NCBI RefSeq assembly: GCF_031143425.1
Contig: NC_090446.1
Location: forward strand, 1,021,221,066 to 1,021,285,065
DNA: 64,000 nt
Reading direction: 5' to 3'
Origin: Pleurodeles waltl
Lineage: Eukaryota > Chordata > Amphibia > Caudata > Salamandridae
Shown here: positions 43,870 to 54,570 of the stretch, piece after piece
Numbering within the stretch: position 1 is the first letter of the stretch
Layout: each line of letters starts with the position of its first letter
Program-made: the position numbers and the translations under genes
Notes under the pieces: generated by a model
What the model saw: the letters and a program-made list of their open reading frames with translations, nothing else
Told to the model about the DNA's origin: nothing
The model's database searches: none

Positions 43870-44210
43870 CCGTTATGGCTTTCCCACATGGATGCATGGA
43901 ACGGGAGAGCAATTTTCGACTCTGTCACAAGCTCATCAAAGAATCTGATGCCAGGAGGTCAGACTGGGGTGTCCGGTGTTTTAGAAATGTCCACAGGAGG
44001 ATCATGGTCTCCACAAAAACAGGTGGACATATCAACTGTTTGGAGTTTTTAGCAGGCTCCTTTGCAGTCCGGTGTTGGACCAGGGACAAGATCCAATCCT
44101 GTGTCCTGCTAAAAACAGACAACACTTCAGCCGTCCGATACATAATTCACCCGGGTGGCACCCGTTTAAATGTATTGTCCGATCTGTTGATGCATTTTTG
44201 ACAGTTTTGC
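43870..44210 (+). pseudogene. DIRS RNase H
   Basis: The 43875-44201 frame has ESDARRSDWGV (start of RNase H, catalytic Asp), HINCLEFLAGSFAV (helix with the catalytic Glu) and LLKTDNTSAVRYI (TDN with the third acidic residue). HPGGTRLNVLSDL follows. The catalytic residues look intact in this single frame. Confidence 0.8.
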
Positions 44211-44479
44211 CTCGACCATCAGATATCTGAGATGGTGGAGTACCTTTCCAGTCGGTAGAACCAAGTGGTGGGCTGGCAGTCTCGTCACTCTTGGGGTTCC
44301 AGCCTGTGGAAACTATATCTGAAGGTTTTTGCCACACTCCAGGATCAGTGGTGTCCTGGATCTCCTTGCCTCCAGGTTGGACCATCAGTCTCAACCTGGG
44401 TTGGAACCCCCATCAGATAGTGCTGGACAGATCCCTCAGCCTGATGGTGTGGAGGATTACAGGAGTAGATGATCGATCC

Positions 44480-45360
44480 TAGGCCTTTCGTCCCAGGCTA
44501 AAGACTTCTTGACCAAGGCCTGGTGTGACAGCGCAGTCAAGCGAAACAGGTTGGCTTGGGCGCAATGATGTTGTTGGTGGGTGCAACAAGATTGTGATCC
44601 CAGGGGCATAGAGGTAGTTCAGATCCTGAATATTATGGCCAGTCTAGACCAGCAGTGATTGACCTATTGTTCTATCAATACATTCCAGTCTGCAATTTCA
44701 GCAGGGTATGTATGTTTTGAGGGTCGCCCAGTGGGGGAGCATCGTTTGTGTGCCACTTGCTATGAGGTATAAGGTTAACTCTTCCACCAGAACAACGGTA
44801 TTCAAAACTTCAGAATGTTAAGAAGGTGCTCAACTTTTTCTTATCCTGGTAACTTAATAGGTTTCTCTTGCGTAAGAAGTTTTCGGCAAAGCTGGCAATG
44901 CTTCTCTGTTTGATATCACGCAGAAGGTTTTGTGATGTAAGAGCCCTAGACATCACAGGAAGAATGTTTTCTCCTATGGTGGTCTCTTTTACGATTAGTA
45001 GACGGACTAAATGTAATAATGGAATTATAGAGTACCCAGCATTTCATGATTCCCCTAAGCCTTGCGTGGTGTAATGTCTAAAGGCCTATGTATGTCAAGA
45101 GATTTTCGGCCTCCAGGGGAAGAGACAGCTCCTGATTGTCCTCAGGAAACCTCATAAGGTGGTTTCATCCCTCACTATTGCACGTTGGGTGCAGTGGGTC
45201 AAGCAGGAAGCTGGCATAGATCTCACAATTTTTGGTGACCATTCTACTAGGGGGGCAATGACCTCCAAGGTTTCAGTCTAGGCACAAGACTAGAGGACAT
45301 AATGACTGCGGCTGACTGGTCCTCAGATTCAACCTTTAATCCGTTCTATTTAAGCTAATT
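44480..45360 (+). pseudogene. DIRS tyrosine recombinase, frames broken
   Basis: A YR-type integrase that would insert the circular DNA copy. The 44868-45074 frame carries AMLLCLISRRRFCDVRAL, the box with the first catalytic arginine. Further on, in another frame, HSTRGAMTSK (about 45240-45270) is the HxxR box and an AADWSSDSTFNPFY stretch (about 45310-45352) ends with the nucleophilic tyrosine. All four catalytic positions are recognisable although separated by stops. Confidence 0.8.
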
Positions 45361-45415
45361 TTAGATATGGCTCATTTAGTGGTAAGCCGACAAAGCGTGA
45401 AAAATGTCCTTAATA

Positions 45416-45465
45416 ATGTAACAGAAAGTTTCAGTTCTATTAAGGACATGGAGGCGAAGATTATC
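45416..45465. repeat. Internal complementary region of the plus-strand DIRS
   Basis: GTAACAGAAAGTTTCAG, TTCTATTAAGGACA and GAGGCGA occur here and as reverse complements at 45893-45945, at the outer right end. Confidence 0.85.
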
Positions 45466-45763
45466 CCACCTGCAGATTCCTGATCCGGGAGACGCTCCCA
45501 GTGACTAGTAAATAACGAGTCTCCCCTCTCTTGATTGTTGCAAATTGCAATGTCATTAGATATGTTCTTGTGCATGTTTTGGTTCCTAGGTTGCCCTCTC
45601 GAGGTACAAATTCTCGTAGTAATTTCAATTATTTTGTTCCAGGCATGTATACTGGGAAACAAGATGCACAGAAAAGGTTATTGACATGACTTGTGTGCCG
45701 AAAGCGGACTTGGAGGATCGAGATAAGGGACTATATGGAGAACCCTGGCACCTGATTGAAAGA

Positions 45764-45945
45764 TGGACTCTGGTGGACTAGGTTGCCTGTTGTTTGTTTT
45801 AACAATTTCCCTATGGTTTCTGGGAAATGTGGTTTGTTTGTGGGCCTGTAATAAGGCTGCTGTGTAATAAAGTGAAGAAAGCTTAAAGCATAATCCTCGC
45901 CTCTGTGTCCTTAATAGAACTGAAACTTTTTGTTACGTTAGCTAG
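45764..45945 (-). repeat. Right terminal inverted repeat of the plus-strand DIRS
   Basis: Inverse of the left repeat plus about 45 further bases shared with the internal complementary region. These outermost bases should define the right end, near 45945. Confidence 0.8.
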
Positions 45946-46829
45946 GAAATCTTTCCTTCTTAACCACAATAAACATGCCACCATTTTTCTGGGTTTTGCT
46001 GTCAGTTTAAACAATAGAATGAAAAATAGTGAACAATGAGCTCAGAGGTTTTGGTGCCTGACTTGTGCACGTCATTATAATTTTTTTTCAATTTTGCCTA
46101 AAGAGAAAGAGCGCGCCCAAAACAGGAGTGAGTGCAATTACATTCAATAAAATCAGTGCTAAAGCAAACAAGCATTTACAATGCAACGGTTCTCACATGT
46201 GCTCGAGTTAGAGCTATTAGCGTTGCAAACTCCTAACCGGACTTTTCTTGCCACAAAAATTGAAAATGAAAAGTAAAACAGTTTCACATAAGCGAGCCGA
46301 TTCACAGCACCATGGGCACCACAAGCATCAGCGTGAAGAGAAACACAAAAGGAAAAAGAAATTCGCTTGCAGTCAAACTTGTCAGCAAAAGTGCAATTAG
46401 TCATGCAACAGGGGCGATGGTCCAGGCGGTCACAACACCTATGCAATAAGGGACAAATGTAAGCCATTTACCAATGTCATTTAAGGAGTTTTGAAGGGCA
46501 AACCCACGAACGAGTGGTTAGTGATGGGCGTGAAATAGACGTTGTTAAAAGCCCAGATACATACCAATACGTTGGAAAAGCTGCGCTTGCGCGCTGATGT
46601 GCTTGACCTAAACGATGACAATCAGTCAAAATGTCTGTTTTTAACACTAGCACGAAGGTCTAATTTGTCTCAACCTTTGGTGAATTTAGGGGAATTTGTC
46701 TATCAAGGACAATATCAATTATTCACACATCTCAAGTATCCCATGGGAGGGACGAGTTGTTCCATACTGCACTAATATTGTACTTAAAATTCCCTTTTTA
46801 TAACATATATCATATAAGAACTAGTGGCC
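45946..46829. other. Nothing recognised
   Basis: About 880 bases with short frames only and no repeat I could place. Confidence 0.45.
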
Positions 46830-46985
46830 TTATTTAGAGTTTGGTAAAGGGAATACTGCATCACAAACGTGACGGATATCCCATCCGCTATATCAGAAGT
46901 GAATTAAAGCCAATGGCACTTGTAATACAGCTAAAGAAATCTCCGTCACGTTTGTGATGGAGTCCATGCTTGTCAAACTTTAAAC
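46830..46985. mobile_element. Palindromic MITE
   Basis: The left arm (CATCACAAACGTGACGGATA near 46858) and right arm (TCTCCGTCACGTTTGTGATG near 46938) are reverse complements. The outer parts TTAGAGTTTGG and CAAACTTTAAA also pair. No coding sequence. Related to the MITEs at 2326-2505 and 38851-38912. Confidence 0.75.
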
Positions 46986-47327
46986 AAGAACCTAAGTTAC
47001 TCACGCGTAACTATAGTTATCTAGTGTTGGCAACTTTCACATATAAACCTCATTCCTTATTTATTTAGCATCACATTCATCTCATAGAAAATTGTTTGAA
47101 TTTCAGCAAGTGAGGTACATATTTTGAGCCCTTCACTCCCCTTAGAGGCCACTACTGCTAAGATTTCCAAGCACTCATGATGAAGATAGAGTGAGTGAAT
47201 CTATAAAAGAGTAAGCTAATCCACAAACTATACTGTGAAAATGGACGGCCAAGTACTGACACGTTTCAGCACACTTCTCTTTTTATTCTTTGCCACAATT
47301 TCATACATTCATTCACTTGGTCGGTAT
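46986..47327. other. Nothing recognised
   Basis: AT-rich sequence between the MITE and a possible DIRS fragment. Confidence 0.4.
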
Positions 47328-47790
47328 CTAGGATCCCCCAAGAGCAAATCCCTCTTTCTTCTCTGATAGATATTGGTATTTCCCCTCAAAGGTCGTTCCA
47401 TCAAAAATCCAATAATTCAGGGCTTCACTCAAAAGATGTGTTGCACTATAGCTACGACCCACTTGTTTGATACAATTTCCTCCCAGCAAGAGAGAAGTGG
47501 CATATCCTCCACCAACTGGTGGTGTGTGGTCATGGCTGAGAAGGAGGTAGTTACCGGAGTTATCTTTGCCCCTGACCCTTTTGGAACCTCTACTGTACCC
47601 CTTCCTCCATGGTGGACGAGGAGGGGGTTGTGGACATGCGGATGGGATGTATGGCAAAGGAATAGAACTGGTGGCTATGTCCCTTATGTTTCTTCATTGC
47701 CAGCTCAGGGAAGGGAGGCCTGCATAAAGGTTTTCCCTTTAAGGCTAATTTCCTCTTTTGAGGAAAGTTCCAGAAGTGGCAGAGGATGAA
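47328..47790 (-). pseudogene. Possible DIRS gag-RT junction fragment
   Basis: The minus-strand frame at 47328-47657 is proline- and arginine-rich at first (PPPRPPWRKG), then has a VGGG stretch and hydrophobic residues. This layout resembles the gag-to-RT junction of DIRS elements (basic tail, then a VGGRL motif), but similarity is weak and no catalytic box is present. Confidence 0.25.
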
Positions 47791-48112
47791 ATCTCACCAA
47801 GGTTTTGCCTGCAATTGGTTGGATGAACAGACGCTTTTGTTTGGTGTCCAAGTCCTGCTAGAGCCTCTCCAGGACAGGGTCTTTGACGTCGTTATCTCTA
47901 AGTGTCGACGGATGTCACAAGGTTAGCTTCGCCTTTTGCGTCAAGGAGGGTTTACAACAACAAGGTAGGGTTCAGCATCAATTGGGATTTGTGCACCAGC
48001 AACAATGGAATATTTGGTGTCAAATTTGAATGGGGCCAATGGTGATGAGGGCTCCCAATGTCTTTGTGTTTTATGTGCTGTAGCATCATCACCAAAGTAT
48101 AGGAAATAAATA

Positions 48113-48612
48113 AATAAATGATGGGTCGAATACTTGAATTAATTTCACCTGCTGATAATAATTCGAGCCACATCCCAATCCACCGTTATTTCACACCATG
48201 TCACATCAGTTTGGACGCAGCTATATGCATATCATTCTTGACTCTGCTTCAATCAGAACTGTCTGGCCCGAACTGCCAAGCAAGATTCCCCAGACACCGG
48301 AACATAAGCAACCAAGGACTAATTCTGCTCTAGTTATGGGCTCATTAACTGGGTATAGCTTGGTTCCAGTGACAGTTTCTGCATGGGGCCTACGTCTGGG
48401 CACACCCATCCTACTTCGGGCGACACAATAAAGTATACAAAAAAAGTGATGGATAGAATACTTGAATTAATCGCAGCCAATAGTAATTACTTGGGGCCGC
48501 ATCCCAATCCATTGTTATTTTACACACCATGTCACCTCAGTTTGGACACAGCAATACATCGGAAAACTCCAGCTCGAACTGCTAAGCCAGGTGCTCCGAG
48601 AATGATTGACTG
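48113..48612 (+). repeat. Diverged copies of a 320-330-bp tandem repeat
   Basis: Two tandem copies start at GATGGGTCGAATAC (48119) and GATGGATAGAATAC (48449), 330 bases apart; the second is truncated near 48612. They are related to 57535-58455 (shared CAGTTTGGACGCAGC/CAGTTTGGACCCAGC and GGGCACACCCATCC). Confidence 0.75.
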
Positions 48613-49495
48613 GGATGGATGGGATTGGGATTTCTTTTTTGCACACTTTAGTACTTTAGTGTAACACATTATCAACATCATAGCCAAACAAAGTAAAGCC
48701 ATCAACTCCCTTGTTCCTTACTTAAAGCAGCCATTTCCAGTAACTGATGGAAGCCCGCATTGTCCACGTCCACAGCTGACTCAATAAAAATGCACAATGA
48801 TTCTCTCTCCGAAAAAATAACTAATGGTTCATTTCTTTTGTCTTAAGGACTCAAACCTTTTTTGAAAGCGGAATGTATGCTTATATTTGTTTATCATACT
48901 GGACTAAGATTGGTCAACATGCTGAGAGGTCTCAACTAAGGCACTAACTCTTTTCCCAAATGTGTTATTTTAGTGACTCTGTCTATCAACTGGAGAAGTA
49001 CAGGGCCGAAGACAGATTTTTTGAGCACTGTTGTGCATCAGCTGATCTTACAGCATCGTCTTTAGAGCATCCAGAGAAAGGTTGGAGCATTGCTTCTATC
49101 TTTTTGTGAAGTTTTTCAGCAGATGGTGTAGTAGCATTCACTACTGACCAGTTCTTGCTCAAGCTTTTTATTTTCCTCCGAGAAGGATTCGACTTTTCCA
49201 AACCCCTATGATTGTTTCCTGGAGTCTTAGTGGTAGAAATCAGGCACCTATGTGTAACTCCAGTTAACCAGTGTTTGCATCTTTCATACATTCACATATA
49301 TCCCCAGTAACTTTAAGTACCAGTAAACATTGTTAAAATGGGCACAGGCCTCAACAACATATGCCTCATCTGAAATAATCGGAATTTACACCAAAGAGGT
49401 TGAAAGGCTAAGTTCTCCTACTTCCCCTATTGGCCCATCATAGCTACCATTTCATGTAACACCAAGTGTGAGAAGAGTACATGAGAAATGAGCCT
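48613..49495. other. Nothing recognised
   Basis: No domain or repeat was identified. The frame at 48986-49291 (minus) is charged and shows no motif. The last 30 bases or so approach the DIRS-like segment next to the decayed exon. Confidence 0.4.
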
Positions 49496-49535
49496 CTGAC
49501 CGGGGAGGAGGGAGGGTCGCATGTGAATATATGAA
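49496..49535. mobile_element. Short DIRS terminal-repeat-like segment beside the decayed exon
   Basis: CCGGGGAGGAGGGAGGG and GCATGTGAAT match the terminal repeat of the right-hand DIRS element at 59361-59390 (CCGGGGAGGAGGGAAGG, GCATGTGAAT). Only about 30 bases align, so it may be a small remnant. Confidence 0.35.
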
Positions 49536-49545
49536 AGATACCAAT

Positions 49546-49665
49546 GCTGAAGAACAGTGCTCCATAGAAGGTAGTTGTGAAGTAACTATCCTCAGTCCAC
49601 ATGGAGATGTCTAAGTCCATCACCAACACCTTCTGATCCTGGGTGTTCATGGTTGCTCAGGTGCG
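49546..49665 (-). pseudogene. Decayed MAP2K6-like exon (RIRAT ... FYGALF)
   Basis: On the minus strand a T-rich tract and TAG precede a 120-base segment whose translation aligns with the kinase exon just upstream of the 39463-39579 exon, in the right orientation and order. DQK, MDLDISM and TFYGALF are conserved. Third codon is TGA where the family has arginine (CGA), another arginine is tryptophan (TGG), an invariant-looking QKR is QKV, and the last two residues and the GT donor are not recognisable. The true exon 39463 neighbour must therefore lie elsewhere. A duplicated and decaying exon, or an exon that introduces a stop when spliced in, are the options. Confidence 0.75.
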
Positions 49666-49860
49666 CTAAAAAAATGTAAGTGACCGATATGAACAGAAAT
49701 GATGCATAAAAAGCAAGATATTGCCAGGAAAATGGAAGCAAATGCACACTAAAAGGAAGAAAAGAATTTAGTTATCTAGTCCATGTGAGGCAAGTGACTA
49801 ATTTCTTCTCTAGCACTGGATCTTTCTTATATTCACTTGCTTGAATCAAAATAGTAAGAG
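49666..49860. other. Nothing recognised
   Basis: Flank on the acceptor side of the decayed exon. I looked here for another kinase exon and found none. Confidence 0.4.
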
Positions 49861-50014
49861 CAACAGATGATGGATGGAATGTTGAACAACGTCAAACATT
49901 TACCCCCAGTCATGGTCCTGGGCCTAAATCAATCGTTTTTCTGCTAGCCAGGCCATTCCAGTTTGGACCAAGCCATATGCAAGTCAGTTTTGACCCTGCT
50001 CTCCACTATAACAG
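49861..50014 (+). repeat. Fragment of the 320-bp repeat
   Basis: GATGGATGGAATGTTGAACAA and CAGTTTGGACCAAGCCATATG match the start and middle of the unit at 57861-58180. It is truncated at about 50014. Confidence 0.7.
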
Positions 50015-50580
50015 TTCAGCCCAGATGGTGGGAGCAGAGACATCATTTGGTGTCATCAATAGCAGTCTCACTGTCAAAGGTGCTGCTTTCATCGACAAGG
50101 GTCTGGTCATATCTGACTATGATCTTTTCACAGACGTCGATGATGCAGTGTCACCAACAAAGCAAAGGTTTTCTTCGTCAACATTGTTCATAAGGAAGTC
50201 ACTCTGGGTTGGGTTTCAGTCAGGACATCATGCATGGTTTTGCACAAGCTGGTATTCGTGCTGTCTAGAGTGTTTTTCTGAAGTAACTTCAGTCTTTTCT
50301 CTGAGGAGGTAGGTGCAGAGCTACAGGGCCTGAGTCCAGCTCTGAAGCTCCAAGTTTCCACTTATGTGCCGCCTTGATGGAAGTGCTTTGTGGACCATTT
50401 TCTCTGAATCATATCAGGGGATATCCTGTTTAGAAGGAAGGTATTGCTTTCTTTCTAGTACACAGATTGCCAGCCTCCTATCCTTTAGGAGTCTTCGAAG
50501 GAAAGGTTTACAAAAGCCACAGTGTGAAATCTTGAGCCCTGGATAAGGTCAATAAATGCAATGCGCATGTGGGTCTTCAT
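50015..50580 (-). pseudogene. DIRS gag-like fragment
   Basis: On the minus strand 50450-50570 encodes, across stops, a spaced cysteine/histidine cluster (HAHC, SHCGFCKPF) followed by a basic LRRLLKDRRLA stretch. This is the layout of the N-terminal zinc-like motif of DIRS gag seen at 11406-11732 and 33550-33786. The rest, down to 50015, is acidic and serine-rich. Weakly supported. Confidence 0.4.
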
Positions 50581-51589
50581 TGCAGATCTTTTTCTGTCCA
50601 TTTTTTTAATTGCACAATAACAGCTGGTGAGAGAGGAAAGCTTCCCCCTGTCCCAGACCGGAAAAAGTATGGGGTTAAGGTCAGTGGAAGGTTAGAGCAG
50701 AGCTCTTCTCAAGGACTGCCTTATCCCAGATAGAAATCTGAGCTATGGTGGCCTCTAGGGGGGGCAGGAGAGCTTAGGACTGCCACATCACTTGTCGTAG
50801 ATCAGACTGTTTGAAATGAGGTGGATATTCTTCCAAACAAACACTATGTTGACAACTTTAGTCTTTTTTTTTTTTTTTACTGTTTACCGCTATTTAACCA
50901 CTTCAGTGTATTGGATGTCTGGGAGCCATCCTACACCATTGTCCTCTACTGCGTCGTACAGCTCACAGCCATCCTTGCACATGGCAGAGGAAATCCCTGA
51001 GGTGTCGGCACCATTGGGATTTCCTTCTGCCAAAAATAACCTCAGGAGCTGAGGAATAGCTTTGCCAATGCCACAGGCTTTTTTTTGGTTTTCAGTGAAA
51101 TGATGATCAGCGCACAGGTGGCACTGATGTAATTTCACTGAAATAACGAAAGTGAAATAAGACAATCGGCTGGAATCTCTCTTTTCCAATGATACCCCTC
51201 TCCCTATTGAATCGCTACTTGGGGATCGTCGCTGGAGGTCGATCCCGAAAGAGGGATCCACTCCACTAAGCACCAGGTAGCTGGGTGCGGCCCTTTGGGC
51301 AAGGGCTTTTGCACCCACATTAACTCCCCTCTTCAAAAATATTTAGCAAATGTTGGTCTTTCTGCCCCCGCTGAGAGGGGCAGAAGCCGGGGAGAAAGCA
51401 CATTAGGCACTAGGGATTATATTTCTTAATACTTGGGGGTAGGGGTTGCCCAAAATGCCCATACCAATGCCCCCACCCACCCCATAAACAAATGGGGATA
51501 GTCTTTCTGCCACAATGGGCAAGGCCACACAGCCACCCAAAATAAATGGGGAATAAAGTCTTTCTGCCCCCCCCAACACTGCATTTGTG
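50581..51589. other. Unplaced repeat-like DNA
   Basis: Contains a T-run at 50864-50879. The 50890-51336 minus-strand frame (148 codons, cysteine-containing) has no motif I know. C-rich stretches at 51350-51590 resemble the entry to the piggyBac tail copy. Confidence 0.35.
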
Positions 51590-52560
51590 CGTTTCAAATG
51601 TAAGTCAGTGTATAAGAAAGATTACATTTGAAAAAAATACCCTCCAAATCATACGCTAGTATAGATACCCACAAATTTACCGATATAGAAATAACCTCTG
51701 CTCCTAAACTCTGTATCTTGTGCCCATTTCAGAAATTAATAAGTTTCCTTGATATCCATTTTCACTCTGCCCATTTTGCTATAATAATTGGTCTATACTA
51801 GGCACTCAATGAAAACCCATTGTAGGATATAGCTCAGTTGCTTGCTCTGGGTACCTTGGGTTCTTGGAGAACCTACAAACCCTATGTATCCCTGCAACCA
51901 AAAGGATCTAGTGGACAATAGTATATTGTTTTGTCAATGTGCCATCGTGATAAAACGTTACAGATGAAAATGTTGCCACAGATGCCCGGTTTTTCCTTCT
52001 CCATTTCAATATTTATTTCAACGTTTATTTTCCTTGGAAACCCTCTAGGGATCTATATATACGAACACTTGCCAAATTCAGGATATTGTCTACTTTTCAG
52101 AAATCCATAGCTTTTCTGGATCAGCCAGGGGTCTCACACTGGATTCCACCATAAAATGGAAGTAGGTTGAGAGCACAAAAAATAGGGAAAATAGGCATTC
52201 TCTTAGAAAAATGCTAAAACTGCAGTACAACATTTCCTGCAACTTCCTGAAAGCTGGGAAGATGGTGACTTGACTACAGAAAACTGTTTGTGGATTACAT
52301 GTTTATGGGGAAAAATAGACACTTATACTTAGAGCACTTTTTTATTTTATCAAAAATCTCAAAACTTTGCTATATTTTGCTTATTTTCTCAGTCCCCTCC
52401 ATGGGAATCAACAAACAATGGGCACCTGTAGAATCACAGGATATTGGAAAGAAAGGACGCAAATTTGGCGTGGATAGCTTATGTGCACATAGAGTTATGG
52501 AAGCATAAGTGCAAACTACCCCAAATAGCCAAAACAGGGATCAGCAGGGGAGGGGAGGGG
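51590..52560 (+). mobile_element. Second copy of the piggyBac tail
   Basis: Aligns by eye with 27040-28060 over about 950 bases, in the same order and orientation. Shared runs include CTTGTGCCCATTTC, ACCTACAA, GACGCAAATTTGGCGT and CAAACTACCCCAAATAGCC. More diverged than expected for a recent copy, and without satellite units or transposase. The end near 52555 lacks a clear TTAA terminal repeat. Confidence 0.75.
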
Positions 52561-54199
52561 ATGCAGCGATTAGGAAAGATCCAATGCTAGAGAAACAATA
52601 ATTTCCTTCGATTTCCATCCAGCGATCCAATTAGTTAGTGCCCCCAAAAACCAGACTTCGAAATCATTCTATATCAGTTTTAGGATAACTTGATGAAGGG
52701 ACCATCTTTTGGCACTGGTGCAATACAGTTTTGCCAAATCTTATTTATCAGGACTTCCCATTTTTCCCCACTCCTCTCTTCGGCATCTCCTTTGGTGGTG
52801 CCAGACTGCAATGGAAGAGGTACCCTTAAGAGGATCAGTGGCTGTGGAAAATGTAGTGGAGTTGGAAATCAATAAGTTTTCTAAGCAATGAAATATACTG
52901 TGCGTGAACCATTTGTTGATTTATCTAGCACACATCCCTAACAGTATGGACACTCCAGCACTGTGAGCTTTAAACAACTGGTATTTCGCCTGCACTTCCT
53001 CTTCCATTAAAGGATGTCAATGGTACCCTCAATGTCTCCTTCCTCCCATTAATTTTGGGAGTCTTTCTGATCGTTCCTGTCATCAGTGGTGGCTGGTGAG
53101 GTTTCAGGGTGGTGGGGCTGGACTTGGTCCCGCGGAGGAGCGGTGTAAGGCTATTAGGGGGGATTTCTCCTTTTTTAATGCCTAGCCACTGGGATAAGGG
53201 GGCATTTCTTTGCATTGGGGTCCATGCCAGTCTTCTGCCACGCCGACGACTGTGGAGGATCAACATAACTATGCTCCTGCACCAGTCATGTCTGCGACCG
53301 CCTCCACCCATGTACCAGCACTCCTTGTGTATTTTCTTGTGAAGCACGAGGCTGCTGCAAACTATGCCTACAACACTTGTAGCCCAGCAGTGTGCACTTG
53401 CATTTATGAGTGCAGCAGTGACTAACACATTCCATTGAAAAATGCATAGTGGCTCCTCTTTCGTTGTGATTGGCATCAGCTTCTGTCTCAATTTCCACAA
53501 ATTGCAATATAACTTCTATTAAAATAATGTCAATGTCACATTTAAATGGCATCACCAAATGTCCAGTGTGTAAGGAAAACACCATGAAATAGAGTAAAAA
53601 GGTGAAAGGCAGAGGGGACAAAGCGCAACAGAGAACAAAAGCACACCATAGGTGTGGCCAGAGGGCGACAGGCAAGACACCAAAGGAACTACAGCGGGCA
53701 GAAAAAATACTGGATTAACAGAGAACAGCAGGAAACTCAAAGATGATGTGTGAAGCCAGTCAACCAACCCCAAACCCCCCCACTTGGTTCCCCTAACTCT
53801 GTCAGCAGGTTTACAGCTTTACTAGCAGTAGCTTCTGTCTCCCTCTTGTATGCTCTATTATGCTCCAAGTCCACCCTAAACTCGTCCACCCCTGGGTGCA
53901 ACAGGACAGGAACATGACCTGGTCAGCACTACCAGATAGATTACCTCAATGCAGGTCCACCAAGAGTGGAATGAAGGGGGTGGACTTGGGGCAAAGAGAG
54001 TGACAGGGTTAAAGATGCTGTGAATTTGGCACCTACCCTCTAACCCCCTGACCTCAGAGGAGGGGAGCACTGCAGCATAACCCACAAGCAGGGTATGTGG
54101 GTTCAGCACTCTCCTTCTTCATGCTCCTTGCACTCTGTCTCAATACTGCCCTGATGGGGTCACTGCCTCCAGTGTGCTGCCCCTCTAAGTGCTACCGAC
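52561..54199. other. Nothing recognised
   Basis: Includes several overlapping open frames (for example 52970-53500 and 53286-53675 on the minus strand) that lack motifs. Base composition is closer to even than the flanks. Confidence 0.35.
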
Positions 54200-54570
54200 T
54201 CCTTGTGCACATGACGTACGTGAGAGATGAAGGAGAGAGGGATGTGAGAGAAATAGGCCTGGCAGGGGAGGAAGAGTGACAGGATATAGGACCGGACTTA
54301 AGAAGTGATACAGGAGAGTGAGATACAGGGGACAACCTGGTGAGGGACATATGAGCGAGAAGTGTGTTTGTTCATTAGGTACTGGGAGCGAGTTAAGGGA
54401 CATGGGAAAGGACAGAAAAGACATGAGATAGAAAGTAACTTCATGGAAAATGAATGAGACGTGAAAGGGGGGAGACGCAGCAAGAGAAGTGGAGAGAGGC
54501 AACCCATGGGAAATTCGAGGAAAAGAAAGTACTAAAGAACAAAGAGAAACATGGGGCACCGCAAAAACAA
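54200..54570 (+). repeat. Purine-rich tract
   Basis: About 370 bases strongly biased to A and G on the plus strand (for example GAGAGATGAAGGAGAGAGGG and GGAGCGAGTTAAGGGACATG). Its pyrimidine complement explains the long hydrophobic frame at 54185-54622. It may be a degenerate simple repeat. Confidence 0.6.

Larger units (their letters stand above)
40750..45945 (+). mobile_element. DIRS-type retrotransposon, near full length
   Basis: About 5.2 kb with gag, reverse transcriptase, RNase H and tyrosine recombinase in the DIRS order on the plus strand. The terminal repeats are inverted: 40763-40897 and 45764-45900 share ACTTTATTACACAGCAG, AACCACATTTCCCAGAAACC and GTCCACCAGAGTCCAT in opposite orientation. 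An internal repeat at 45416-45465 is the reverse complement of the extreme right end at about 45893-45945 (TTTCAGTTCTATTAAGGACA). Frames are broken in several places, so it is inactive. It lies upstream of the 39579 exon in the next MAP2K6 intron. Confidence 0.9.

Noticed and set aside
49546..49665. Calling this segment a working MAP2K6 exon
   Set aside because: In-frame TGA near its start, missing donor and several changed conserved residues.
50890..51336. 148-codon minus-strand frame with several cysteines
   Set aside because: Cysteine spacing fits no zinc motif I know, and I found no copy or splice context.
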